From Sipunculus nudus (Eukaryota; Annelida; Sipuncula; Golfingiida; Sipunculidae), in the NCBI GenBank assembly GCA_026874595.1, contig CM049322.1, forward strand, positions 29,947,340 to 30,011,339: DNA of 64,000 bases, written 5' to 3'. Numbering within the stretch: the first letter of the stretch is position 1; every line of letters starts with the position of its first letter. The notes beneath the pieces are model-generated. The model was not told the origin of the DNA and made no database searches. It was given only the letters and a program-made list of their open reading frames with translations. This document shows positions 36,382 to 48,985 of this stretch, in pieces. The translations under genes were made by a program, and so were the position numbers.

Positions 36382-39300
36382 AACAAGTGGCCTATGGGCC
36401 ATGACGCTCAGCCAAATTTGACTGGGTGCTCAATTATTTTATTAATGTTATATATTGTTTGTGAGAACATCCTATGGCTAGTGTTACTATGTTGAAAAAT
36501 GGACAGAAAATAAAAATTTCAGGATTCATAGGAGACCTGCCAAGGTCCCGTCTGGATTTCACAGAAGAAGGTTCAAAGGAAAATCGATACAATTTGTACC
36601 TGGCCTGTCTGGGTGCACAAAATCATGTTTCTGGTCCATAGCTCGCAGAATATAGGTCCCCATGATTCAATTTCAGGTTTCCAAGCAGATATGTAAAGGA
36701 CTTCCCTGAATGTTATGTTAGAAGAGTCTAGGGCTAATGTATACAATTTGTGCCCTGACTGCTAAAAATCATGCTTCTGGCCAGTAGCTTGCAGAATATA
36801 GGTCACCATGACCTAATTTTAAGGACCTAAAGGAGATTTGCCAAGGGCCTAGGCCTTGCATACAATTTGTACCCATCTGATGTTAAAGGTGCTCAAATCA
36901 TGTTTTTAGGCTGTCACGTGCAGGTTTCCAGTGGGCTTTGCCAAGATCTCCCTGGATGTTGTGTTGGAAGATTTTAGGGCTTAAGGATACAATTTGTGCC
37001 CTATCTGACTGTATTTGACAAGTATTATAAGAATTAAGTTACCTTATTTCAGGATTCAAAGGAGACTTGCCAATGACCTCCCTAGACTTCTCAATAGAAG
37101 GTTACAAGGAAAATAGATACAATTTGTACCTTGTCAGTCTGGATGCACAAATTCATATTTTTTTAGGCTCATAGCACACAGAATGTAGCCTGTGCAACAT
37201 GACATAATTTCTGGTTTCCAAAGAGAATTGCCTATAACCTGCCTGGATGTTGCTTTAGAAGATTCTAGGCCTAATGCATATACAATTTGTGCCTATCTGA
37301 CATTCAGGGTGCTCAAATGACACCTTTTCCCTGAAGGTTGCAGAATATAGGTCACAGTGACCTTATTTCAAGTTTCCAAGGACATTTGCCTGGGACCCCT
37401 CTGAATGTTATGTTAGAATATTCTAGACCATGAACTAATTTCAGGTTTCCAAGGACATTTGCCTGGAACCTCCCATGATATTGTGTTAGAAGATTCTAGG
37501 CCCAAAAGATATGATTTGTGCCCATCTGACATTCAGGGTGCTCATATAACATCTTTTTCCTATAGGTTGCAGAATATAGGTAACAGTGACCAAATTTCAT
37601 GTTTCCAAGATCATTTGCCTGGGACCCCTCTGAATGTAATGTTAGAATATTCTAGGCCTAATGGATACAATTTGTGCCCTATCTGACTGGTTGCTCAAAT
37701 AATTTTTTTCTGCCTAGGTTGCAAAATATAGGACACCATGACCTAATTTCAGGTTTCCAAAGAGATTTGCCTAGAATCTCCCTGGCTCTTGTGTTAGAAG
37801 ATCCTGGACTTAACAGACACGATATGTGCCTGACATTCATGGTGCACATACAACATCTTTTTCCTAAAGGTTGCAGAATATAGGCCACCATGACCTAATT
37901 TCATGTTTCGAAAGACATTCGCCTAGAACCACCCTGGATGTCATGATAGAAGATTCTAGGCCTGATGGATACAATTTGTGCCCCACCTGTCTGAGTGCTT
38001 AAAACCATTTTTCGGTTTATAGGCACAAAATATAGGTTACAGTGACCTAATTTTAGGTTTCCAAGGACATTTTCCTAGGACCTCCCTGAATGTTACGTAA
38101 GGGGATTCTAGGCTTAATGGATACAATTTGTGCCCTGTCCAACTGTCTGGGTGCTCAAAACCATTTTTCAGGCCACAAGTCACAGAATATAGGTCACCAA
38201 GACCTAATTTCAAGTTTCCAAGGACATTTGCCTAGGACCTCCCTGAATTCAGGTTAGAAGATTCTAGGCCTCACATAAACCTTTTGTGCCCATCTGACAT
38301 TCAGGGTGCTCATATGACATATTTTTCCTATAGGTTGCAGAATATAGGTAACAGTGACCTAATTTCATGTTTCCAAGGACATTTGCCTGGGACCCCTCTG
38401 AATGTTATGTTAGAATATTCTAGGCCTAATGGATACAATTTGTGCCCCATCTGTCTGGGTGTTCAAAATAATTTTTTTCTGCCGAGGTTGCAAAATATAG
38501 GTCACCATGACCTAATTTCAGGTTTCCAAAGAGATTTGCCTAGAACCTCCCTGGCTCTTGTGTTAGAAGATCATGGACTTAACAGACACAATATGTGCCT
38601 GACATTCATGGTGCTCATACGACATCTTTTTCCTATAGGTTGCAGAATATAGGCCACCATGACCTAATTTCATGTTTCCAAAGACATTTGCCTAGGACCA
38701 CCCTGGATGTCATGATAGAAGATTCTAGGCCTAATGGATACAATTTGTGCCCTACCTGTCTGAGTGCTTAAAACCATTTTTCGGTTTATAGGTACAGAAT
38801 AAAAATATAGGTTACAGTGACCTAATTTTGGGTTTCCAAGGATGTTTTCCTAGGACCTCCCTGAATGTTACGTTAGAGGATTCTAGGCTTAATAATACAA
38901 TTAGTGCCCTGTCCAACTGTCTGGGTGTTCAAAACCATTTTTCAGGCCACAAGTCACAGAATATAGGTCACCAAGACCTAATTTCAGGTTTCCAAAGACA
39001 TTTGCCTAGGACCTCCCTGAATTTAGGTTAGAAGATTCTAGGCCTCACATATACAATTTGTGCCAATCTGACATTCAGGGTGTTCATATGACATCTATTT
39101 CCTATAAGTCACAGAATATAGGTCACAGTGACATAATTTCAGGTTTCCAAGGACATTTGTATAGGATTTCCCTAAATGTTACGTTGGAGGATTCTAGGCC
39201 TAACAGAAACAATTTATGCCCCCTCTGACTTTCTGGGTGCTCAAAATTATGTTTTCGGTCCGTAGGTCACAAAATGTCTGTCACCATGACCTAATTTCTG

Positions 39301-40120
39301 GTTTCCAAGGACATTTGCCTGGAACCCTCCCATGACATTTGCCTCAGACCTCCCTGAATGTTACGTTAGAGGATTCTAGGCTTAATAAATACAATTAGTG
39401 CACCATTTTTCAGGCCACAAGTCACAGAATATAGGTCACTAAGACCTAATTTCAGGTTTCCAAGGACATTTGCCTAGGACCTCCCTGAATTTAGGTTAGA
39501 AGATTCTAGGCCTCACATATACAATTTGTGCCAATCTGACATTCAGGGTGTTCATATGACATCTATTTCCTATAAGTCACAGAATATAGGTCACAGTGAC
39601 ATAATTTCAGGTTTCCAAGGACATTTGTATATGACTTCCCTAAATGTTACGTTGGAGGATTCTAGGCCTAACAGAAACAATTTATGCCCCGTCTGACTTT
39701 CTGGGTGCTCAAAATTATGTTTTTGGTCCGTAGGTCACAAAATGTCTGTCACTATGACCTAATTTCTGGTTTCCAAGGACATTTGCCTGGAACCCTCCCA
39801 CGACATTTGCCTCAGACCTCCCTAAATATTATGTATGAGGATTCTAGGCCTAATCAGTAATGGATATAATTTGTGCCCCGTCTGACTGTCTGGGTGCTCA
39901 ATATCACTTTTTCAGCTGGTAGGTCACAAAATATAGGTCACCATGACTAAATTTCAGGTTTCCAAGGATATTTGCATAGGACCTCCCTGGATGTACAATT
40001 AAAAGTTTCTACGTCTAAGGATTACGATTTGTGCCCTGTTATCGGCTGGACAGCCGGCCAGACGACCGACAAAGGGTGATCACTATAGCTCAGATGACTT
40101 AGAGTCAGCTGAGCTAAAAA
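36382..40120 (+). mobile_element. Family A element A5 with ~155-bp tandem array, inserted in C2
   Basis: The left end AACAAGTGGCCTATGGGCCA and GACGCTCAGCC starts at 36382. The right hairpin (40087-40115) has arms AGCTCAGATGACT and AGTCAGCTGAGCT, follows GGACAGCCGGCCAGACGACC, and ends in AAAAA. About twenty units of 150-160 bp fill the body. Each has AGGTTTCCAAGGACATTTGC, GATTCTAGGCCTAATGGATA, CAATTTGTGCC and TATAGGTCACCATGACC. Higher-order copies are visible (for example 38930-39130 against 39405-39610). The C2 flanks AGCATTATAAGT and AATGGACAAATTTC rejoin across it as in C1. Confidence 0.8.
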
Positions 40121-40524
40121 CTAATGGACAAATTTCTTTTATATTATGCATATACATAGATATAGGTCATGGGAAAGAGATATTTTTAAATTGGGATCAT
40201 GACCTCTCCTATGAGAGTGGCCTTGACCTAGCTCAAATATTTCCGTATTTGGTGAAAAATATTGTTTCTCAAGTTGATAGATGGAAGAAACCATGGTTGC
40301 TAGCCAAGTGTCAGTATATACTGCTGAAGATGGGGGCCTATTCTTAAAGGGGGGGGGGGGAATTAACTGTCTAGGGGTACTATGGCACCTGCAGTGCCAA
40401 AAAATGTCTAGTTTCATGATGGCATGAACAATGTAAATTTAGTGTCCACAACTGAAAATTGGGAGTTTGAAATGCATGCAAGTTAGGTGATCTCTGTGCA
40501 AACAATGCTAAGAGTAATACGTAC

Positions 40525-40551
40525 TGTTCTTCCCTTTCTTCTTGCCTTTTC
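40525..40551 (-). CDS. 27-bp phase-1 microexon of the receptor-like tail gene
   Basis: On the minus strand the acceptor ...TTTTGTTTGCAG is followed by 27 bases and a donor GTACGTATTA. The exon adds two bases to complete a Gly codon left open by the exon at 55598-55978, then encodes KGKKKGKN, and ends one base into a codon. That base joins AT at 7335 to give Asn. The basic composition matches the KKKGKGKN segment of the upstream exon. Small size leaves some chance of coincidence, but both splice sites and both phases agree. Confidence 0.5.
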
Positions 40552-41395
40552 CTGCAAACAAAATATACACTAATTATCTAATGACCAAAACCATGACAGT
40601 TGTCTGACAAAAGCAAAATGTTTAACTGTAAGGGACATAAAAACTATGCTCATTCTGATGGTATGATTATATGCATTATTTGCTGGCGCAATAAATCATC
40701 TGTGATGCAATCAGCTTTCAAACAAGGACATGAATCGGCTTTTTCTTTTTGTTATTACCCATAACATTATCAGTTAATTTTAGAAGGATCAAATGCAGTA
40801 AACCTGAACTGTCCCAGTTGAATCAGCTGATAAGACTTAAATGCTCCTGGTAACAGAGCCAGCAAGACTTGTCAATGCTTTATCACAATGCTTGGGATAG
40901 GTACTGCCACCTGCTGGCAATTTACATAACTAATTTTACATTCACTGACTGACCAGCTGCATGAGACTGGTTAAGTCTTGACCAACAGACAGGAATTAAT
41001 ACACATCACCATCACCCGGCTGAACTAAGGGTCCATTCCATTGTTATAAATAATTATCATGGTCTTATCAAGAAATTCAGTCCAAACGAGTGTGGTTCAT
41101 TCAGTCATCATGTATTCCAGTACCAGCTGGCTCCTAGGAGTTAATGATATATAGCAAATATCACTTAAAACTACTAGTACGGTAATTTACAAATAACTAA
41201 TGTCTGAAACAGATCTAGCTATCCAAGCAGTGCCTTACTGTATGGTCAAGACATACCAAGACCGCAAAAGATGCAGTTTTCAGAGGAATGTTATCCAGCA
41301 GGAAATCTAATACTTATAAAAGGAATTTGGTCTAAATTTGTTCAGTCCAACTTTGGTTGAGTTTGGTGGACTCAAAAATTGGTCTGATACAATTA
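40552..41395. other. Native intron sequence, no element recognised
   Basis: This is unique sequence between the microexon and the left end of the A7 nest. It represents most of what intron one contained before the insertions. Confidence 0.5.
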
Positions 41396-41979
41396 AATAA
41401 GGGACCCATAGGTCATAGTGCCCAGCTGTTATATATAAACTAAGGTACGTAAGATTTGGATAAAATCCTCGGATATAGGGAAGAGAATTGATGTCATTTA
41501 TATTATTTACATTTGGAAATGGGGTGCTGTTGTCACACAAGCTTTAACTTAGCCTGATGCATCAAGAAGTATACACCATTTTGTCAGTTTAACTTGTAAA
41601 TTTTATCTCATCAGTATATATTCAGTCAAACAAGTGACCCGTAGGTCATGACGCTCAGCCGACTGACATGTTGATAATATGTCCTTGCACAGATAACCAA
41701 TTAAGATAGGTGACATTAATGTTCATGCATATTAGCTTAAGCACAACAAATCTGATGAGAATCCAACCAGCCTTTCATGAGGAATCTGGCAATTTGTGTG
41801 TCTTTTGCATTATTTCTGGGGTGCTCAAACATATCCCAAAACTCTGAGAATATTGGTCACTGTGACCCAATTTCAGGTTTCTGGGGGGAACTTTTGAGGA
41901 ACTCTCAGGATGTCAAGTTAGAAGATTTTGGGCCCCATGGTTATGATTTGTGTCTTACTTTGGTATCAAATTTTCAACT

Positions 41980-43125
41980 TGAATATGGGTAGTCGACAAG
42001 CGACTACGTGTATCCGCCTAAATCAGAGTCGAACTGGTGAAGTGAGGCATGGATTGAGTGGCAAGGGGAAATAGAGTGAAGTGTTGCATATTAGCATGGA
42101 TGTCTGCAGCCAAATTGTGTATGTAGGTTGCGCCACCTACCACAAAATCCAGAAAGCCGTCCAAGTTGTATACATATGCAAAATTTAAGGCAGATAAGTC
42201 AAACCACTACATGTATATGAGTGATTTTTGCCCTTGGCAGACAAACAGATGGACGCTGTGCAAAAATGGTTGCAGGTGGCGCCACCACCTTTTTTGCGTA
42301 TGATAAAGAGCTATGTGAGAACTATACACATGCAAAATTTTGGCCCAATCGGTCAAACGGTTCCCAAGATATGAGCTTGGATATCTGCTGCGTAAACTAG
42401 AATGTAGGTGGTGCCACCTGTCATAAAATCAAGAGAGCTGTAGGGGATGTATAAACCTTCAAAATTTTAGGCAGATATGTCAAACCACTGCCGAGATATG
42501 AGTGATTTTATCCCATGCCACACAAATAGACGAGGGCTGTGCAAGAATGGCTGCAGGTGGCGCCACCAGTTTTGCATATGATAAAGAGCTATTTGAGATC
42601 TATACACACGCAAAATTTTGGCCCAATCGGCCGAACGGTTCCCAAGATATGAGCTTGGATGTCTGCAGCGTAAATGTGAATGTAGGTGGCGCCACCTGTC
42701 ATAAAATCAGAAAAGCTATCCAGGATGTATACGCATGCCGAATTTCAGGTGAATTAGTCAAACCACTGCAGAGATATGAGTGATTTTAACCCAGGCAGAT
42801 GAACAGATGGACACTGTGCAAACATGGTTGCAGGTGGTGCCACCATTTTTGTGTGTGTTATAAAGCTCTCCAAGGGCTACATTTGTGCAAAAAAATTTTC
42901 CTGATCGGTCAAACAATTCCCGAGATAAGTGGGTTAATGTGTGGAAACAGACGCACAAACGGACGCAGAGCACAGAGGAAAGGTCAGAGGTCAAAACAAA
43001 ATCGGGGTGCAGCAGTTCACATGTGACCCGAACATAATCCAGGGTTTCGTAAAATTCCGCCCAGCGGTTACAGAGGAGTTCTCCGGACACCTACGCGGCG
43101 GCAGCGGCGGCGGCCGCGGCGTTGG
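41980..43125 (+). mobile_element. Family D element D2 in A6, right end lost
   Basis: The left hairpin GTAGTCGACAAGCGACTAC and GTGTATCCGCC start it. Units with GGTGGCGCCACC recur at 42275, 42557 and 42685. The right side reaches GTTCTCCGGACACCTACGCG and a GGCGGC tract, and stops in GTTGGGCTGGGG without the GTATCCGC hairpin. The merge into the A6 G-run suggests a deletion or recombination at the junction. Confidence 0.65.
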
Positions 43126-43227
43126 GCTGGGGGGGGGGGGAGGGGTACTTCTCAGCCTCATAGCTCTGACAATATGGGTGACAGAGACCTAATTTCAGGT
43201 TTTCACGGGCCCTCCAGCATGTCAAGA

Positions 43228-45986
43228 AACAAGGCCTACAGGCCTAATGTGAACTTGTGCAAAGTTTGGGAGTATGAATGGAGGTTTATTTTTTAAATTT
43301 AATATTGTTCCTTTTAAGTCCTGCATATCTACCTTAGTCATTATGATTTCAGCAAAATTGACATTTCGGACCTGCAAGTTTCAGACTAGGACATTTTAAA
43401 ACTAGAATATGGGTAGTCAACAAGCGACTATGTGTATCTGCAGAAATAAGAGTGGGACGGGTGAAGTGAGGCATGGATAAAGTGGCAAGGGGAATAGAGT
43501 GAGGTGTGTTGCATATTAGCATGGATGTCTGCAGCTTAAACGTGAATGCAGGTGGTGCCACCTGTCATAAAATCGAGAAAATTGTCCAGGATGTATAAAC
43601 CTGCAAAATTTCAGGTGGATAAGTCAAACCACTGCTGAGATATGAGCGATTTTATCCCAAGGCAGATGAGAAGATGGACGCTGTGCATAAGTGGTGGCAG
43701 GTGGCGCCACCAGTTTTGCCTATGATGAAGAACTATGTGAGATCTATACACATGCAAAATTTTGGCCAAATCAGTCAAACGGTTCCCGAGATATGAGAGT
43801 GTATGTCTGAAGAGTAAACCTGAATGTAGGTCGCGCCACCTGTTATAAAATCAAGAGAGCTTTCCAGGATGTATAAACCTGCAAAATTTCAGGTGGAAAA
43901 GTCAAACTACTGCTGAGATATGAGTGACATTATCCCAAGGCATATGAACAGATGGACGCTGTGCATAAGTGGTTGCAGGTGGCGCCACCAGTTTTGCTTA
44001 TGATGAAGAGCTGTGTGAGATCTATACACATGCAAAATTTTGGCCAAATCGGTCAAACATTTCCCGAGATATGAGCGTGTAGGTCTGAAGAGTAAACCTG
44101 AATGTAGGTGGCGCCACCTGTCATAAAATCAAAAGAGCTGTCCAGGATGTATAATCCTGCAAAATTTCAGGTGGATAAGTCAAACCACTGCTGAGATAAG
44201 AGTGATTTTATCCCAAGGCAGATGAACAGATGGACGCTGTGCAAAAATGGTTGAAGGTGGCGCCACCAGTTTTGCCTATGATGAGGAGCTATGTGAGATC
44301 TATACACATGCAAAATGTTGGCCTAATCGGTCAAACGGTTCCCCAGATATGAGCTTGGATATCTGCAGAGTAAACCTGAATGTAGGTGGTGCCATCTGTC
44401 ATAAAATCGAGAGCTATCCAGGCTGTATAAACCTGCAAAATTTGAGGTGGATAAATCAAACCACTGCTGAGATATGAGTGATTTTAAGCCAAGGCAGATG
44501 AACAGATGGCTGCTGTGCATAAATGGTTGCAGGTGGCGCCACCAGTTTTGCCTATAATGAAGAGCTATGTGAGATCTAGACACATGCAAAATTTTGGCCC
44601 AATCAGTCAAACAGTTCCCGAGATATGAGCTTGGATGTCTGCAGAGTAAACATGAATGTAGTTGGCGCCACCTGTCATAAAATCGAGAAACCTGTCCAGG
44701 ATGTATAAACCTGCAAAATTTAAGGTGGATAAGTCAAACCACTGCTGAGATATGAGTGATATTATCCCAAAGCAGATGAACAGATGGACGTTGTGCAAAA
44801 AATGGTTACAGGTGGCGCCACCATTTTTAGTGTATGTTATAAAGCCATCAAAGGGCTACATTTTTGCAAAATTTTTAGCCTGATCGGTTAAACGGTACCC
44901 GAGATATTCGGGTTAATGTGTGGAAACAGACGCACAACTGGAAGCTGGGCAGCAAGGATAGGTCATAAGTCAACAAAAAATGAGGGTGCAGCAGTTCACA
45001 TGTGACCTGATGATAAACCCGATTCGTTAAAATGCAAACCAAGTTTTTTCAAACAGTTCAAAGATATAGTTCTAATAATCTGGGAATTCTGCATCTAAAC
45101 ATTGTGTCCAGACATCTAGACGCTGTGCCTAGACGTCTAGACACATTGTCTAGACACCCCCCCCCTTTAGAGCCAGGTCAGTTGCCACGGTGATGTCTGG
45201 ACCCCACCTGTTTGAACTGAGTGACCTCTTGACTTGGTTGCTGAAACTCAGCATATTGTCAAATCTTATTTGTCATATTTTCAAATACAGAAAGCCTTTT
45301 TTAATTGGCTACAATGCTTTTTTAAAACTCTATTTACCAAATCCATTCTTATAAAACTGGCAGAACCCTACCACAGAATAATTCTTGTAAAGTTTAAACC
45401 AATCAGCTTAACAGTTTCATCATAAATCAGTGTATAAGCTAGAAGAGTTTAAAATTACATTTTCGCTTGTAAAAACACATCAATGTAGGTGGCGCCACCA
45501 AAACCTCAAAATTAGATATGACATATGTGACAAACATTGGTATAAAATTTGGTGATGATAGCTCTAGCCGTTTCTGAGATTTTAATTTTAGTGTGCTTTT
45601 TTGGACAGATGACTAAGTTTAACCTCCTGTAACTCAGCCAAAAATCTCCCAACAGGAACCATTCGAACAAACTTGAGAGAGATTGTTCCAGGGATCATTT
45701 CTGTGAAATATTGGACAATTTGGCTCGACAGTTTTCAGAAAAGAAGATTTTATAAAGGTGTTTTAAGCTTTTTCTCTATAAAATCTAAATTAATGCAGAT
45801 ACCCAATAATAAGCTCAAGGGTACCCAGTTTCATATGTGACTAATTCTTACATGTAATTTGGAGCTGCTAGCTCTGACAGTTTCTGACTTACAGCCATGG
45901 ACAGCAGAAAGCCAGGCCTGGACGGCGGACGGCTTACGGCTGACGGACAACGCTGCGCCATCGCATAAGCTCACAGGTTCGCTAAA
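43228..45986 (+). mobile_element. Family B element B3 in A6, carrying D3
   Basis: The left end ACAAGGCCTACAGGCCTAAT and GTGAACTTGTGC starts at 43228. The right end GCGCCATCGCATAAGCTCAC and AGGTTCGCTAAA finishes it, after GGACGGCGGACGGCTTACGG. The A6 target text joins as TGTCAAGAA/TGATTCTAGG. The left interior (43260-43398) differs from B1 and B4, so this copy was rearranged. Repeats of CTAGAC occur at 45100-45160. Confidence 0.7.
43399..45030 (+). mobile_element. Family D element D3 in B3, right end lost
   Basis: The left end GGTAGTCAACAAGCGACTAT is at 43411. The body has the most regular alternating 128/150-bp array in the window, with GGTGGCGCCACC or a close variant at 43552, 43699, 43833, 43978, 44106, 44256, 44384, 44533, 44661 and 44811. 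It breaks off after GCAGCAGTTCACATGTGACC without the terminal hairpin. Confidence 0.65.
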
Positions 45987-46275
45987 TGATTCTAGGTCTA
46001 GTCATTACGATTAAAGCCCTATTATCAGATGACGTCATCTTTTAAGGTATCAAAAATAGAGAAAAAAAGGTCAAAAATAAAACAAGGCCTACAGGCCTAA
46101 TGCGAACCTGTGCAATGAGATTACACCAGGTATAATGCTTCAATGCTGGACAATTACTTTTCAAGAACATGTGTAACATGTATATGAACAATGCAAGTGT
46201 TAAACACTTAGAACAAGAAACAATTAAACAAACATCACTGCTCCAATTCTGGCATGGGTGCAAACAACACAAAAA

Positions 46276-47732
46276 CTAGAATATGGGTAGTCAACAAGCG
46301 ACTATGTGTATCCGCCAAAATCAGAGTAGGAAAGATGAAGTGGGGCATGGATTGAGTGGCAAGGGGAAATAGAGTGAGGTGTGTTGCATAATAGCCTGGA
46401 TGTCTGCAGCCGATATGTGTATGTAGGTTGCGCCTTCTACCCCAAAATCCAGAAAGCTGTCCAAGATGTATAAACATGCAAAATTTTAGGCAGATAAGTC
46501 ACACCACTACTGAGATATGAGTGATTTTAGCCCATGGCAGAAAAACAGACAGATGCTGTGCAAAAATGGTGGCACATGGCCCCACCAATTTTGTGTATGA
46601 TTAAGAGCTATGTTAGATCTATACACATGCAAAATTTCAGGGGGATATGTCAAACCAGTCCTGAGATATAAGCCTTAATGTCTGCAGCATATACATAAAT
46701 GTAGGTGGCGCCACCTGCCACAAAATACAGAAAGCTATCCAAGATGTATAAACCTGCAAAATTTAAGACAGATATGTCAAACCAATGCCGAGGTATGAGT
46801 GATTTTATGCCACGGGAAATGAATAGACCGATGCTGTGCAAAAATGATTGCAGGTGGCACCACCAGTTTTGCGCATGTTAAAGAGCTAAGTGAGATCTAT
46901 AAACATGCAAAATTTTTGCCAAATGGGTCAAATGGTTCCTGAGATATGAGCTTGAATGTCTGCAGCGAAATATGAATGTAGGTGGCGCCACCTGTCATAA
47001 AATTAAGAAAGCTGTCAAGGATGTATAAACCTGCAAAAAATTTCAGGTGGATAAGTGAAACCACTGCCGAGATATGAGTGATTTTATCCCGATGCAGATG
47101 AACAGATGGACGCTGTGCAAAAATGGTTACAGGTGGCACCAACAGTTTTGAGTATGATAAAGAGCTATGGGAGATCTATAAACATGCAAAACTTTGGCCC
47201 AATTGGACAAACGGTTCCCGAGATATGAGCTTGGATGTCTGTAGCTAAAACATGAATGTAGGTGGCGCCACCTGTCATAAAATCAAGAAAGCTGTCCAGG
47301 ATGTATACACATGCAAAATTTCAGGTGGGTAAGTCCCACCAATGCAGAGATATGTGTTTTTACCCTAAGGCAGATGAACAGTTAGACGCTGTGCAATGAT
47401 TGTTGCAGGTGGCACCACCAGTGTATGTTATACAGCTTTCCAAGGGCTACATTTGTGCAAAATTTTTAGCCTTATCAGTCAAACGGTTCCCGAGATATGT
47501 GGGTTTATGTGTGAAAAAAGACGCACAACTGGACGCTGGGCAGAGAGGAAAGGTCAGAGGTCAACCAAAAATGAGGGCGCAGCAGTTCACATGTGACTGA
47601 TCATAATTCCGAATTTTAAAAATTCTACCCAGTGGTTATGGAGGAGTTCTCCGGAATCCTTTGTGGCGATGGCGGCAGCCTCGGTGTCCATCTGAAAACG
47701 TAGTATCCGCAAAACTCTGTTTTAGTGGATAC
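46276..47732 (+). mobile_element. Family D element D4 in B4
   Basis: The left hairpin GTAGTCAACAAGCGACTAT and GTGTATCCGCCAAAATCAGA start it. The right hairpin (47703-47732) has GTATCCGCAAAAC, TCT and GTTTTAGTGGATAC. GGTGGCGCCACC occurs at 46705, 46980 and 47261. It is orthologous in position to D1. Confidence 0.75.
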
Positions 47733-48985
47733 AATGATTTTAGCTGGCACCATCAGTCTTATATACAACCAAGAGATATATACATATGTCCAATGTCAGA
47801 CTGATATGTCAAACCCCTCCTGTGAAATAAGCAGGTACATACACTGTGCAAAAGTCAATGTAGGTGGCACCACCTGTCTTGTAAATGAGAATATCATCAA
47901 AGACGCATAGACAGGTATCAGTCCAATACATCAAATTTCCCCAGAGTTTGATGCACTGGGCTGAAAAGGCTTAGGTGAGTAAGGCAGTTGCCCCCAAGTG
48001 ACCTGTGACAAATTGCTGCCTAAAGCTACTGCACTGAGTGAACTCTTGACCTGCACCTGGCTAGACTGAGTGAACATTTGACCTGTTCCTGGCTGCACTG
48101 AGTGAACTCTTGACCTCTTGCATAATCTGACACAGTCGGCAGTCTGATAGATTCAGGCTGAACTTTGGTGCCAAATATGATGCAGTGAGCAGTCTGCCAA
48201 AGCTATAAATAGAATGAAGCTACTGCACTGAGTGAACTCTTGACCTATACCTGGCTGCACTTTTTGCAATCCTGGCACTGTGCCAAAACTATTTATAGAG
48301 CTGACATCATCTTGACCAATGGCCAACATCAAGGCACTGGCAATCTGCCAGTGGTAGACCAAGTGCTGCCATCTGTTCACAAAAGTGGTCCCTACTTGAA
48401 ATAACTTTGAAATTTATTTTCCCAAAACAAAATGCTTTTCAGTTGACTTTTTATAAAAAAAAGAAATCAGGAATATATGTAAAATTACTATGGATGCATA
48501 CTGAATGCAAAATTAAAATACAGATATATATCATTGATGTCAAATTCTTGAATTAAGTTGAGTAGGGATACCAATAATTTATAATCCACATACAGTTGTC
48601 TTTATAGTCACAGAGAGCTTAATATCCATGATTGTAACATTGCCTGGTATGATGAATAACTTAAATCATAAATCTAAATTTTTTAAAAGCTTTCAAAAAA
48701 TTTGTTTGTCAATATTAACCAAATATAACCTGAAATCTAAATGTGGCATGATGTAATAGATGCTTATAAACTGGTGCCAGGCTAGATGTAACTGCATCAC
48801 ACAGCCAACATATATGGTAAAATGACTCAATTCAATCTCCATAATTCAGCCAAAAATCATTCATGTGGAACCCTTAATGACAATTATTATAAGAATTTAT
48901 GTAGGGATTATTCTTGTAAAATATTTAACAGACTGGCATCAGTGGCATCAGTCGAAAAACCTTTCGCAAGTTTATAACTCATATA

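Larger units (their letters stand above)
33624..40413 (-). mobile_element. Family C element C2 (reverse orientation), split by two insertions
   Basis: The lower end (33624-33660) is the reverse of C1's right end (GATACTATGGTTTACGC, then CGCAGAGATTTCTTT) but lacks the outer half of the hairpin. The upper end (40381-40413) has TGGCACCTGCAGTGCCA and AAATGTCTAGT, the reverse of C1's left end. The element's own segments are 33624-33812, 36186-36381 and 40121-40413. They match C1 in order once the hAT-like element and A5 are removed. A G-run of 11 occurs at 40349-40359. No coding capacity is present. Confidence 0.7.

Noticed and set aside
37459-38652. Open frames of 75-122 codons sharing residues
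   Set aside because: They follow the ~155-bp A5 array units and are not genes.
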